Source: Ixodes scapularis
Taxonomy: Eukaryota > Arthropoda > Arachnida > Ixodida > Ixodidae
Length of the DNA: 64,000 nt
Assembly (NCBI RefSeq): GCF_016920785.2
Contig: NW_024609835.1
Location: 178,309,109 to 178,373,108, forward strand
Reading direction: 5' to 3'
Positions 22,777-34,921 of the stretch are shown piece after piece. A program made the translations under genes and the position numbers. Numbering within the stretch: the first letter of the stretch is position 1; each line of letters starts with the position of its first letter. The notes beneath the pieces are model-generated. The model made no database searches, had not been told where the DNA came from, and saw only the letters and a list, made by a program, of their open reading frames with translations.

Positions 22777-23031
22777 CACATGAGCGAATGACGTTTTAGC
22801 GAATAGCGACATTTGAGCGAATCGACGTTTTAGCGAATAACGGGGGCGCGCGTGAACCTATCCGCCGCGCTGCGCTTTCGCCGCTTCGCGGCGACAGTCT
22901 GCGGCGGCTCATTACAAAAATGTGAACCCATTTGGCCCATCCCGAAAACGCCGCTTCGCGGCGTCCCACTATTCGCTAACGTGTCACTCGGTGAAACGTG
23001 GGCGTTCGCTAAAACGTCATTCGGTCAAGTG
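22777..23031. mobile_element. 255-bp MITE, GAATGACGTTTTAGCGAA ends
   Basis: The left CACATGAGCGAATGACGTTT and the reverse complement of the right end, CACTTGACCGAATGACGTTT, give TIRs of about 27 bp with three differences. GTTTTAGCGAATA-type units recur inside the left end, and GCCGCTTCGCGGCG palindromes occur twice in the interior. It is non-coding. No clear target duplication was identified. Confidence 0.75.
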
Positions 23032-23249
23032 AGTGCCTCCCGGCACGCAGTCTGTACTTCATGAAGAAAGATTCGGACGATACAAAAAGTGACAAATACG
23101 AATCTAAGAAAAACTATAATGAAACTTGGAATCAATGGACAATCGATGTTTGAGTATGGAAGTTTATGTGGTGTGCTTTCTTTTTGATCAGCCTCCTTTT
23201 GGATGTAAAAACGCTGACACCCCAAGTCTTGTAGACAACATTCTTTTTC

Positions 23250-23870
23250 TTCGGCTTTAGAGCAACCTATCGCAAAGTTGTTCGAACTGGAAGTACCGTC
23301 CCACTGGTCCCTTCCTACCTGTAAAGTGTGCACCTCCCAGCCATGATGAGTGGTATTCTCTTGACAGCCTTTGGCGGTCAAAACAGGTACCCATTTACTT
23401 ACGCCGCCCAAAAATATTTCCACCTGGTTACATTATGTTACCTCTTTTAGGTATAATAAGTGTTTTGTGAAGTTAAAGTTGTCCAGGTACCTGTGTGCCG
23501 AAAATCAGCCGCTCGCACAACCAGATATCTACACAACAGCTGACCGCAAAAGCCTTTGACGGCCAAACCATGTGCTGGCCGGCAACTTGGTTTTCTCGGC
23601 TTTGAAGCCACCTTTCGTAAAGTTGTTTCAATTGGAAGTACAGTGCACTATAAAGTCTCCATCTCCCACAACGAGTGGTATTCTCTTGACAGCCCTTTCA
23701 CTGTCAAAACCATTTCCCATTGAGTTAAGCCGCCCAAACCAAATTCCCACCTGGTTTCCCTATGCCACCTATTTTTGGTATTATAACTGTTGTGTCAAGT
23801 TACGGCCATGTCCAAGAACCTGTGTGTCCAAATCTGCACTTCGCACAGCCTGTTTATAACACAACATTTT
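23250..23870 (+). repeat. Diverged tandem duplication, 325-345 bp period
   Basis: Unit 1 (about 23256-23545) and unit 2 (about 23600-23870) share, in order, GTAAAGTTGTT-like, TGGTATTCTCTTGACAGCC, GCCGCCCAAA, CCACCTGGTT, TATAA-TGTT-TG and CACAACC/ACACAAC segments. Offsets vary from 325 to 345 because of indels. No conserved reading frame was seen. Confidence 0.8.
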
Positions 23871-24578
23871 GGGTTCAATATTGGATATTCCTGAAAGCTT
23901 TATTCCTTCGAACCATAACGTTCACACCTGCTGTCTTAATAAAACTTGGCCCACTTAATGCAGAAACTTAGTGAACATCTCAATCGCCTCCAAATATTAT
24001 CGTCCCAGTAGTCCTACGTTTACAGCGACAAGCAAAACAAATTTGCCAGTGAGAGAAATTATGGTGGCGGCCGTCTTGCTTTTCGGAAAATTGCTCAAGC
24101 CCCTTTTTCGACCGCAGCTAAAAACATTACCCCTAATAACGACTGAAACTCAATATATAAGAAACGGAGAACAGCTAAATGCCCTTCTTGAATCAGCCCC
24201 AGTACTCATGTAACGTCACCCTCAACTTATCGGCTCAAGAAGCAAAAGTTCCGTCCTTGCGCGCTTCCGCCGCCACAGCTTCGCACGCAAAAAGGCGCCG
24301 CAGGCTGCTGAGCACGCCTCACTGTCGAACGCCAGCTCCTCCGCTAGCGGCGCCACGCGCGTTTTTCAAAGCGCCCCCTATAGTTCCCGCACGGAGCGTA
24401 TAGAGGAGGCTATGCAAATACTCATCAATAAGAAGCACCCCTATTGCCATCACGCCGCCAACTAAAAACGATCGGTGCATGCGTATCAGTGTGCCAAACT
24501 TAACGAGCTCTTTGCACTATGGGTAAGGTTGAGTTTTATGACTCAGCAGGAACTTAGGCGTACAGTCGTACACTCTTA

Positions 24579-26583
24579 GGGCCGGTTGCACCAACGTCGC
24601 TTAGCGCAAAGCGGAGCTTAGCCGGGAACTTAAGCTCAGTTTCGGTTTCGTTCGGTTGCACCAAACTCGCTTATCGCTAAACCTAGCACTAAACTCCGCT
24701 TAACTTAAGCGCCCAACATTGGGCGCTTTACTTTTGGTTGTTTCTTAATCCTGGATTAAAAACATGGCGGCTGGTTTGTCGCGGTCGACGCGGTGGACGA
24801 AATTGGTTGTGCAAAGTGTTTTAGGCTACATCAGCGTGAAAGTCTCGACAAAATGACTTTCGATTGTGACAAGGATGCAAAATGTTGTCGCGTGAAGTGT
24901 TTATCGACCCCTGTTTTCAAGTTGGCTCTCCACTTTCAGGGCGTGTTAGCCCTAACCGAGAAACGTACGGAGCTGTGGGGCTCACGTCTGTATTCCCGTT
25001 GGTTCTTCTGTCAACGAGCTTGTTCGTATGTACTTACTAATTTTCGCATAGCCGTAACGTATTGTTATTTACCACCTTGTTTATTTACACTTGCAGCGCG
25101 TATCCTTCAATCTGATCAGCGCGTTGAATAGTGGCAGTACATGATCTCGGCGATCAGCTGATTGTCGACACCTCTGCCGTTTGCATTAGATTGCGGCGCT
25201 TTTAAGTAATAAAACAGCGAAAATTCAATTTCTTTCGTTTTCTGAGTTTTGAGACAATCTTCAGTGAATTTTCCTTATCTCGCGAGTAGAATCTTGGCTT
25301 CAGAAAACTCTATCGTTCCATAACTGTAACTTTTTTGGTGATCGCATTTTTTTTATATATACTTTGCTTTATATCTTTCATTCGTTTCCCGAGAACGAGA
25401 TACTGTTGTTTCCGAGTTGTGCTCTGTGATGGTGTTTTCCCTTTACTTTTGTCGTTTGTTGTCATTGTGACGATGGTTGAGACTATATACCGGAACACGT
25501 TTTCAATAAAATTCAGTTGAAAGTTTCGCCTTGTTGTGTCCTCCGTAACTGTTTTGGTGATCTCGATTTTTTAGGAATATTTTGCTTTATATCTTTCATT
25601 CGTGGCGACGACAAATCGTAACGACTACTATGTTAGATTCGTTCATTGCTGTATCGGGGCAGGCTAGGGCAGGTGATGCGAAGAGACGAACGTTCTTATC
25701 GGCGCGATGTGATGTACTAGTGGGAGTTTTTTTTTTTTTTTTTTCTGAACTCGACAGTGTGAAACTGAAGTCCGTTTGAGGCTGCAGCGGATGTTCAACG
25801 ACGGTACAGTGCAGTTCTGTCACCTTGCTGATAGCAACGAGTACCGTCGATGCAAGGTCTCGTGACCTGACCTCTCGACGACTTCTATTCGACGATTTCC
25901 GGGCATTTTCGCAGCTGCCGTGGCCAGTTCGTCACTGTTTTGAACTTCATCGGTCTCAGGCTTGACTTGGTTTTAGTAGTCATCTTACCTGCCTACTTAT
26001 ATCCATGATGTTCTGTCTTCAGCGATGTAGTGAGTAGAGTGTCCTTCTCGCGTTCGGTGAGTTTTGGGGCCCCCGATGGCTCCTTCGCCTCAAAATGTGA
26101 GCACGAAAACTACTACCACTGTCAAAATATCCTGTTATCAACCGATATTAAACACACAATCACAGATGTAAAGAGCATTCGTGTTTATTTGAAGCTTTGA
26201 CTTCTGTTATTGAAAGTTAAACGAAAAAATGATTGAATTCGGAGACCTTTAATTTGTTACTCACCGAAGAAATACAGCGAAAAGCAGACGCCGACGACAA
26301 CTACTACGGCAATTGTTTTTTTTTTTTTTGTTTTTGTTTACATCACATGATTCCTCTCCGCCAATCGTATTCGTCGCTCTGAGCGTTCCCTAGTTTGCTC
26401 TGTTTGTCCCTAGATTCCCTACGCAAATCCAGCGTTTAGCTAGGGGCGCGTCTGTAAAGCCGGCTTAACGTTGGTGCAACCGGAATTTAAACCCGTGCTT
26501 ACCTAAGCTCGGTTTAGGGCGCTAAGCCGGCTTAGGAAAGCGCCGCTTTGGGTTAAGATAAGCGACGTTGGTGCAACCGGCCC
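24579..26583. mobile_element. 2,005-bp Harbinger-like non-autonomous element
   Basis: The termini are identical inverted repeats for 25 bp, beginning GGGCCGGTTGCACCAACGTC. They are flanked on both sides by TTA (24576-24578 and 26584-26586). A TTA duplication with G-rich termini is the hallmark of the PIF/Harbinger superfamily. Subterminal copies of GGTTGCACCAA and CGCTTA-type motifs and an AAGCGCCCAA / TTGGGCGCTT hairpin (24707-24728) sit inside the left end. No transposase or Myb-like frame is visible; the longest open frame (24793-25131) has no recognised domain. Confidence 0.85.
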
Positions 26584-26589
26584 TTAGTG

Positions 26590-27270
26590 CTTTAAGATGA
26601 ACTATAAAGACCGATTCGCACTGCCAAAGGTGAAACCGAAAAAATCAGACTGCAAAGCCGGTTGCAAGTAAATAAAAATATCAATTAGTACATCCCCATT
26701 TCGAAGTGAACGATTGAAATTATCAGCGTAATGTGTCTCTATCGTGTATAAAAGGCAGAGGCTATGGAACACAAAACGAGCGACACATGAGATAAGTTTG
26801 AACTGAAACTCTTTTTGTGCCCTTAAAGTGCTACTATATTTTACGAGGCGAAAGTTCGCTTAATTTCCTCTGTCCTTGGCGGTCTTTTTTCACCCCGAAA
26901 TGTTCGCAGCGAATCAAACGTCGTATTTTGTCACCCAAAAATATCAAATGAAGATCTGAGGAATTCTGCTTTCCCACTTTCTTCAACACTCTTTAACTTG
27001 TGCCGTAATAACCTGGAAAAAAAATAATAAAGAGTCCGGGGCCAACCCTTCATTTATAAAGCTTCTAGTAAACAAGGTTATTCCAACTTGGATGTGTGGG
27101 CTTTTATATGGGTGCATTGTCTTTATTTATTTTTTTTCACTCACACACGCACACATACAAAAAAAAAAAAAAACACGACAGCAAAAAATTAGGAAAAAAT
27201 GCCGAAACATGTAGCTGTCGCTCGAAAGCACTTATCATTACCATTATCATTCCTGGGGCACGAATTACTG
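26590..27270. other. Intergenic, nothing recognised
   Basis: A/T-rich spacer with a poly-A and CA-rich patch near 27140-27175. Confidence 0.45.
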
Positions 27271-27275
27271 GCAGC

Positions 27276-27426
27276 CCCGTCAGACGGGTGCTTTAAAGAA
27301 GTTCCGGATAAACTCATTTAGAGAATTTTCGAATAAGCGCACGCCGATAAGCGCGAGGTCGAGAGCTGATTCGCCGAATCTTAAAGGATTTTATTCGGAA
27401 CTGCTTTAAAATACCCGTCTGACAGG
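27276..27426. mobile_element. 151-bp MITE, CCCGTCAGACGGG end
   Basis: CCCGTCAGACGGGTGCTTTA at the left is mirrored at the right (reverse complement CCTGTCAGACGGGTATTTTA), and similarity continues through AAG(A/C)AGTTCCG, for about 35 bp. The very end, CCCGTCAGACGGG, is itself a palindrome. There is no coding content and the superfamily is undetermined. Confidence 0.78.
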
Positions 27427-27429
27427 AAT

Positions 27430-30400
27430 AATGCGAGTACCTTGAAGAGCCCGCGCCTCGTAAAGTTAATAGCATTCTTATCTTCGAATGTTTTTCAAAG
27501 CCTTTCGTGAGCGGGGATTTTCAGGTGCCTCGTTGTTCGTTAAACTCTGTTTACCCGAAATGACATCTTTTCATCCCGTCTCCGCGTTACTTGTACGATA
27601 TTCGAAGCCTACCGGTGGACTTTATTCGGCACTAACTATCAGACCGAGTATTCAATTCTACAAATGAGGTTTCTAAACTCAGCCAAGTATAAGCAAGAAA
27701 AGGAACGCTTGTCATCATCAGTACCTAACCGAAAACCACCACCACACTCGTATCGGAGTGACAAAAATGCAAGGAATGCCCTATGATCCGGTTCTTTTTT
27801 TGTTTCTGTCTTTCTGTGCGTGATTGGATAAGTCGGGGATAGCCAACACCACCTAGACAGAAGGCCTCCGCACGCGTCATCACATTCAGATCGATCGAGG
27901 CGTGCGATCGGACACGAGTGCTGCGTCAGTGTTCGGCTGGAGCTCGTGTCCAATCAGCGCGTCGAGGGTCGGGCTCGGACCCAATGGCCGAGTTAGCGCG
28001 ATCCGATTCTGATGACGTTTTATTGAAGGAGAGGAGACCATGCGGAGGGCTTTCTGCTTAGGTGGTGTTGGGATGGCAAACGCACAAAGACGACGATCGC
28101 CGTGACGATGCACTTTTGGCGCTTGTTGATTGACTCCATCGCATCATCGTAGCGATGGCTGCGGTCGGACTTGTGCAGCGGAGTATACAGCATAGTAAAG
28201 CGTTTGACGACAAAGAAAATGAAAGGGGGATATGGAGGACCATACGGACGACACAGACCGAAAACCGTGTCGTCTGTTGTCTTCGAAGTTCTCACTTTTT
28301 TTTATAAGTATTTAGTCGCTTGTTTTCCGCGTGTGGTTGAGTATGATCGGGTCTTTTGGGTTAGTTCAACTTAGAGAGTCACATAAACATTTTCAATGCC
28401 ACCATATGCGGCAATTCTAGATTTAAAAAAAACGGTCGACAGTTTTTTTGTTTACTCGCATCAGTCAGTGTTGTATTATTGACGTTTTACCCACGTGCAA
28501 AACATTTCCACAAAAACGCGTGTAAAAAATGAAACCATGAGTTAAAACGCTGTTCGATGAAACAATCGCTCGACGAATTTACCACCATTTAAAAAACATC
28601 GTTCAAAAGAGCGATATTCACTAAATAATGTAAATCATTGAGTGTTGAGTTCTAAAGGTCTATAAAAAAATTCAGTTAACTTCATGAAACGTTCGATTTA
28701 TTTTATTTATCTTTTTTTCTAAACGGTGTCAGCTATCGGCGGATAAAATTGAAAAAAAAACCTCGGTCTTTTGAGCGCTTAGAAACGGAAGTTGGTCCCA
28801 GGAGATAAGATGTAGAAATATAACTTTCCTCGGCAGAGACGCCGAAGTTTCGTAATTGCTTCTCTGCACACAGAATATATATATAAGAGACGACGCGTGT
28901 CGTATTAAAGCATTGTTTGCAAAAACGACCTTACTCGTTTGAGCAAACCAATTTACGATTAGGACCTCCACTATTGTGCAATCTTACACGGGTACTACTT
29001 GAAATATTGTGTCTGTTACGCAAGTACCCAAGGCTCAAACATTTGAGTTAGAATCATTTAGATAACTACGATGTTCAAGACACACGCGCAGTTGTAACTA
29101 CACCTTCCTTCTCTGACATGTATACACTTTTTGAATTCGTCCAAATGCCCATTCCGAAGTTGAAAATAATTCTAACAGCGTCTTTACAAAACGAGTGTTT
29201 TCGGTGACTGCTAAACCTGTCCCCAAAACAACGCTGGCAACCCTGGCGCTGGCAGCCGAAAAGCAGACGACGAACGGACGACGTGACGTCATTCACTCAA
29301 CGTTATCCAATGTTACACGCCACCGAAGCAGGGTAGCCTGAGTATAATTACACCTGAGTAAACAATCTGCTACTAGAACGCGAGTTCTGACGTCATCGGG
29401 TAGAAGCGCGAGTACCTTGAGAAACGCCAAGGTAGTAGACCTCTACTCCGGAGTTGAATCCAGCACGTTTTAAACGCAACCTCGGTATACTCTACTGCCA
29501 ACAGCCATTGCTTCTTGAAGAAAACTCTTCGAGATTTTGTTGTCTTCAAAATGCGGTGCATTCTGTTTTACTCGCTCTGTAAGCGATTCTTACATGAAGC
29601 GCAGTTAGGCATCCGTAGATAAAGTTTCGAGACAAGTATCAGCGTACCGCAATAAAAATGAAAACCCATCGCCATATTTATTTTTTATGTGCAGTTATAA
29701 TTGGTTGAAGGTTTTATTCGATTGCTATCTTTCTTCGAGTTAACAGTGATTAGGTACAAAAATTGTTTGAGAAGAACGATAACGTCATCCTTCTCAAATT
29801 GGTTTACTTGTGGTGCCATTTAAAACAAAAACTAACTACTCATGAAAGAGAGAGGTCAGTTTAGTTGTCAGGGCGATCCACAGCTCTGTCTCGGCAAAGC
29901 GGATGGAATCTCTGCTATAAACTCAATTTGAAACAGATCGAGGAATTCAATATCAGTGAGTAATCGCACAATTTGAGAATGGTCAATATGTATGTCTAAC
30001 ACGCAACGTACTGTTCTTAGCTTCCCGCCTAAGATTTCATTATTTACGTTTTCACGTTTGCGATTCATTTAAGGAGAGTACAAAACAAAATCAATATGGC
30101 TAAAAAATGTGCTTACCCAGTCTTTTTTTGTTATTTTATTATGGTTCAATACACACTAGGATTACAAGAAAGCCATTCGAGCGACAAGCTGTTCAGCGAA
30201 CGAAAAACCTCGTTACCATGTTATTGACTCCAGTCAAACCTTTGTTGGTAACTTAAAGAGAGTGTAAGAGGAAACACAAAAACAAAACGAAAAGCGAATT
30301 TTTTCTTCTTTTTCGGGGAGCGGAAAAAAACAAAGATTCCTTAGGTATGCTTTGAACATCGAACTTTAACAAGAACAGTTTCTGAAGTAAAACCGTAAAC

Positions 30401-32760
30401 AATTGTTACGTCTGTCCAGCGAATTGTCCGACCGGAAAGAAATAAGCTTCTATTTTTTCAAATATATATTCGTGTGCGTAACTTTCTATGCTTCCGTTTG
30501 AATGGGTTTATGAATTGTGCGGAACAGCGCATTTGTCTAGAGCGCTCGGCAAATTTACACAGCAAAATAACAATGAAACTTAGAAATACAAACTAGAACA
30601 AATTTTAAAAAAGTAGCACCAGGTACGAACAACGAAACTTTCGAACTAAATAAAAGGGCTCCTATACCGGCGTAAAATTGGATCATATATCTTGTCATAA
30701 GCTTTCGCATATTCTGCACGCCTTAGCGTAGCAACCTTTTGATGCCACTAATTATGCCGAATCACAATACAAACACAAAAACGCTGAATAGTCTGTTTTT
30801 GTTTTGCATAATACTTCCAGCGTTTCAAAGGCTAAATATAGTCAAAGCGATGCGATGCGTTGATAAAAGATTACCCCAAACGCAGTTTTCAAGCTTGTGT
30901 CGTGTCATTTTCATTGTTTTTGTTTGCTGTCCACGAATAAATTCAGAAACTAGTAAAATAAAATTAAAAACAAAACTGCATGGCCAGTAAACACAGTGTA
31001 GTGTACGCTTGAAGAGCGAACCGTAAACCTAGAAGCGCTAATATAATAGACCGAACCTATGTTTCAGAAGGTGTCGGTGACCACGTTTAGTACCGCACTA
31101 TAACGACGTTTGTCGACTTTTGGAATCAATGCTTCGTCTAATCAAACATTTTAAACCGACGCATTTATAGATAACGTGTCCTAGAGATATAGATATCGAT
31201 GCAGATAACAGGAACACGGAAGCATCGAAGGCACATCTGAATTGACATTCCCGCCAGAAGTAAGCGCAGCACGTATTTTGTGACTTTTTCGTATAGAAAC
31301 TGATATTGCGAAAACTAACTAATCGCGAGGGGCGGCTAGTGTGCAAACCCCATGCGTGTGTATGGTGCATTTCTGAGTTCGTTTGTTTTCATTTAAAATG
31401 GTGTTGCGAATCGGCATGTAGGGTATCGACCCTTTCACTGTTTGCAAACATGAACTGCCGCTTGCGTCCCAAGCGGCAGTGCAAGCCTGACGAGCTTGCC
31501 TATGTCACCAGAGCTAGAAGGCAAAAATGTTGTACCAACAGAAAAGTTGGATATTTAACGAGGGCCTTCGACTGTACAATTTAAGGTCTTGAAGGGGGCA
31601 AGCTAGTTCACAAAAATATTCGAAAACATTTGAAAACATATCGCGCTTCTTTGCTCTTTCGACGTTCACCCGAGGAATCGGTGCTTAAACGTTTCAATGA
31701 CATTTCAAGCCGCAGTGTCTAGGTGGGCCCTGTTCATTCCTTTTATGAACGGGAAGTTCTCCGGGGCGTCAAAGGCTGGAGCACCAGCTGGTGGCGGTTG
31801 CCATGAAAAGGGTATATGCAGATGAGCATGTTCAGCAACCTATATTTCTGGAATTCTTTTTTTTTTTTGCACTTTTTATGGCAGTTCGTCTCCGCGCCAC
31901 CAGGAAAACGGACGGCACCTAGCGAAAAAACACTGAACTGAACAAAAGAGGTCCTTTAGCGATTTCTGTTCGTCTTTTGTAAATTTTGTGATTGCATGTT
32001 GTCGGCGGTTGACTCGATGGTACAGTTGTCGCTCTGACTCCGTCGTTACTGTCGTATAAGCGTGTTGGCCGGGTGGCTCTGAAAGCAACCTATACGCTAC
32101 CGCGTGAGCCAGACATTGTGCGTTTATGAACGGTCATAAGCACTGCAGTCCTTCTACCGCTTCCCCGAAAAAGGTCAAGCTTCTGGAGGGTGGTTTACGA
32201 CAGTTTATCGTAGCATGTTTGAAACGCAGAGAATAAAAATCAAAACAAACCGTTTTGAGTACAACGCTTGCCGGCTGAAACCCGAGCGCTGTGCGTTCCG
32301 CTGGCACGTGGTATGGCATGAACTGTCGAAGACCGCCATATTTCCCGATAGTAAAGAACCCCTATAGGTCCCGGAAGTCGCGAATAAAGTGTAGCCGACA
32401 TTCCGAACTCAGTGCCAATATCTGCACCTTTTTTTTTTTTTAATATATAAAGAACACGAGGAAAAAAAATAGATAATCAGAGCTCTTTACACCACTGGCC
32501 AGAATTCGCAATAACGGTGAGCGAGCAAGCTCAGAAGAATGTCATAAGACAATATCACACTCACAGATACACTTCTCGCTTATATCATCAAAAAGGGGTT
32601 CCAATACGTAGGACGAACACTAATCCCGTTTTTGTTGATTTATTTTTCGTTCGAGGATGTTGGAGCGTCCAAAATTACAATAAAAGCACGTTTTAGCTGA
32701 AAAGGAGCATCAAAACGCTCTTTGGCGTATTCAGTGAGGACTCCTTTATAGTATATCAAC
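27430..32760. other. Long intergenic stretch, little recognised
   Basis: No gene or transposon domain was recognised in about 5.3 kb. A CpG-richer patch lies at 27880-28200 and the 31454-31480 hairpin is listed separately. Segment 28118-28180 shares the phrase TTGATTGACT-CATCG and some following bases with 11340-11400, a possible old dispersed repeat that I could not establish. Confidence 0.4.
31454..31480. repeat. 11-bp-arm perfect hairpin
   Basis: ACTGCCGCTTG and CAAGCGGCAGT flank a five base loop. Confidence 0.85.
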
Positions 32761-32770
32761 ACCTCTGTTA

Positions 32771-32799
32771 CCCCCCCCCCCCCCACACACACACACACA
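32771..32799. repeat. Poly-C plus (CA)n
   Basis: A 14 base C run continues into a CA microsatellite. Confidence 0.92.
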
Positions 32800-33099
32800 G
32801 AAAGCAGCGTCCATAATGTGAATTTGCCATAATAACGCTGCAAAAATAAAAAAGTGTCCTTATTTACCCGGTTTGAACCCAGAAATGTTAACTATTTATC
32901 CACGTGAATGCTATCCGTTTTAACGCTGCACGACCGCATCGTTGTCCCCTCCAAACTTCCCCGGTGTCGGTGTAAAGTAGGAGCGGGGGATATTCTTCTT
33001 CTGGCAATACTCCGGGTCACTTTGCGGTGGATCGCAGAGAATAGAGGCTACGAGCCACCGCAAACCCGATCCAGTGCTATGTTGAAGATGTCACCTTAC

Positions 33100-33310
33100 A
33101 TTCGATAAGGCCGCAGCAGCGAACTCCCGGATTGGTTGGTACGCGGGGCAAAGCGTCCGCTTCGTTTTACATGACTCATACACATTGTATAGAAAGACGC
33201 GGAGTTCCTCTGCAGGCACCGTGAGAAAATTATCTGCGAATGCGCCCCAAGCGTCTTCAAAGCGCATTTGCTTCGCATACATACTCATGCTTCGAACGAT
33301 GTCTGCGGGC
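33100..33310 (-). CDS. Candidate host-gene exon, unrecognised
   Basis: On the minus strand an open stretch reads as ordinary globular, helix-prone protein, including RSMSMYAKQMRFEDAWGAFA, PAEELRVFLYNVYESC and REFAAAALSN. It ends at a good splice-donor match, AAT then GTAAGG, with the intron G at 33099. Its upstream side runs straight into the TIR of the 33317-33482 MITE, so the acceptor or start cannot be located; an internal ATG at about 33291 is one option. I do not recognise the family. Low complexity is absent, unlike most open frames nearby, but a chance frame is not excluded. Confidence 0.3.
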
Positions 33311-33316
33311 AGTTCA

Positions 33317-33482
33317 TTAGGGAGTTTTAGGGAAACGTTTCTGCACATCCGATACGATACGATGAGCCCTCCGGTACCCACTGCGCATGTGCAACTGGAG
33401 AGGACTCGCACACGCGCAGTTCGTACCGGAGGGCATATGGTACCGTATCGGATGTGCAGAAACGGTTCCCTAAAACTCCCTA
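33317..33482. mobile_element. 166-bp palindromic MITE
   Basis: AGGGAGTTTTAGGGAA and its inverse bound a nearly full-length foldback. The arms match for about 65-70 bp, through TTTCTGCACATCCGATACG and CCCTCCGGTAC. Flanks permit an ATT duplication (33315-33317 and 33482-33484). The long minus-strand open frame over 33091-33828 is an accidental read-through of this palindrome. Confidence 0.88.
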
Positions 33483-33489
33483 TTATGAC

Positions 33490-34440
33490 CGGCGTGACGG
33501 GACCCTCGAAACAGCCCCGGACAGAGTCTGTGGACTGTCTTTTATACGATGTATTGGAAGCGTGAGCGCGGCTCAAGGGGAAACGAAGTGTGACCAGCGG
33601 CGGAATCCCCATTGTGGCGGTGGGCATCCGACCCTGCGAACGAGGGATGCGTGGAAGGAGGCCGTGCGGTGGAGGGGAAGGACGGGGCGATCGATGGGCC
33701 GTCCCGCGGACTGTCCGGCGCGCGAAGGCGGGCGCTGCCTCGGATCGCCGATGCCGCTTCCATGCCGCCCCTCGCACGGGCGCCCCGATATTGGCTCTAT
33801 ACTCGAGCGAGCCGAAACAGACACCCATCCAGGAACCCGGATACGTTTTATGTTGTTGTTGTTTGTTTTTTTGGTTGTCTGCGATTGTTGGCGCGAACGA
33901 GAGACCCCTTTGTGCTCGAGATCACCTGGTCTGTTGGACCGTCTTTTAGGAAGAGAGGTCGGAAAGCAAGAAAATATAAGTTTAAATTCACAACGTGCAA
34001 AACTTTTATTGTGTTTTTGATGATGATGATGATGATCGTGGTGGCGGTGATGGAGATTATGATGATTAGAAGGGTGCTTATTTCGCAAAAGCCACCGTGT
34101 AGTTGAGTTTTTCGATAGGACTTATTCCTCAGCCCTCACTACGCTGGGACGTGTCAGATGGCCTTCATTTGTGTAGCTCTTTAAACCTTCGAATATGATT
34201 TATTCTTCTTATTCAGGTAAGCTTTTTACCAGTCCGTGGTCTCGGAAAAACGCCGGAATAAAGATTGGTGCACTAGAAAGGCTCTAGAGTATCTGTAGAG
34301 TGAACTGCCGATATTTGATCGCCCTAAGCTTGACGTGAATCACTGATCCACATTCAGCTCTGTTGCGTAATAAACGCCATAAACCGCATCCGTCAGCCAA
34401 AAAAAAAAAAAAAAAAACAAGGATAAGTTTACACCTAATT
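33490..34440. other. Intergenic; CpG-rich 33540-33830
   Basis: The CpG-rich segment is open in several frames on both strands without domain signatures. A short TGA/ATG trinucleotide run lies at about 34018-34036. Confidence 0.4.
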
Positions 34441-34454
34441 TCACGCGTACCCTC

Positions 34455-34905
34455 AACCGTAAAGTGAAAGGGGATGTGCAACGATATTGGGTAGGAACGT
34501 TTCTCACGTTTGACAAGGTTCCTTGCACTACTGGGACCCAAATATACTCGCACGCAACACCACTGACCAAGAAGCGTCTTCGTCGCCGAGTAGTTTCAAG
34601 AATCCGTGGAGACCTTTTCTTTCGTTCTCTCCTTCGCAAAACTTGATGGCAAAGTTTAAATAATCGCATTGTTGGCGTTGTCAACAATGCAGGTGGTACC
34701 CCGGATTTGGTCATCAAGATTTGCGATAGCCGCGGTGACGATATTTAAATACGACTCATACAGCTATACAGTTACGCGACGACAAAGGAGCTCCTTGTTT
34801 TGTGGCGTTGCGTGCGAGTATACTTGAGTCCAACGGGTACCAGTAAACTTGCGTGAAGTAAGAAACATTCCTATTCGACATCGTTGCACGGCCTCTTTAA
34901 ACTCC
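34455..34905. repeat. Foldback repeat, arms A (34455-34645) and B (34745-34905)
   Basis: Arm B, read in reverse, matches arm A at roughly 65-70%: GTGCAACGAT, GTTTCT-AC, TACTCGCACGCAAC and CGTCGC- blocks occur in the same order. The inner spacer is about 100 bp. A third copy lies at 48764-49003. The family may be a foldback DNA transposon. Its outer ends are not sharply defined. Confidence 0.7.
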
Positions 34906-34916
34906 GTTCCCGCGAC

Positions 34917-34921
34917 CGCCT
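34917..34921 (+). repeat. Target-site duplication of the BEL element, left
   Basis: CGCCT abuts the first base of the 5' LTR and is repeated exactly at 41376-41380. Confidence 0.9.

Noticed and set aside
33091..33828. 245-codon minus-strand frame as a single gene
   Set aside because: Its middle is the 166 bp palindromic MITE and its start is in a CpG-rich segment open in five frames. Only the last 65 or so codons look protein-like.
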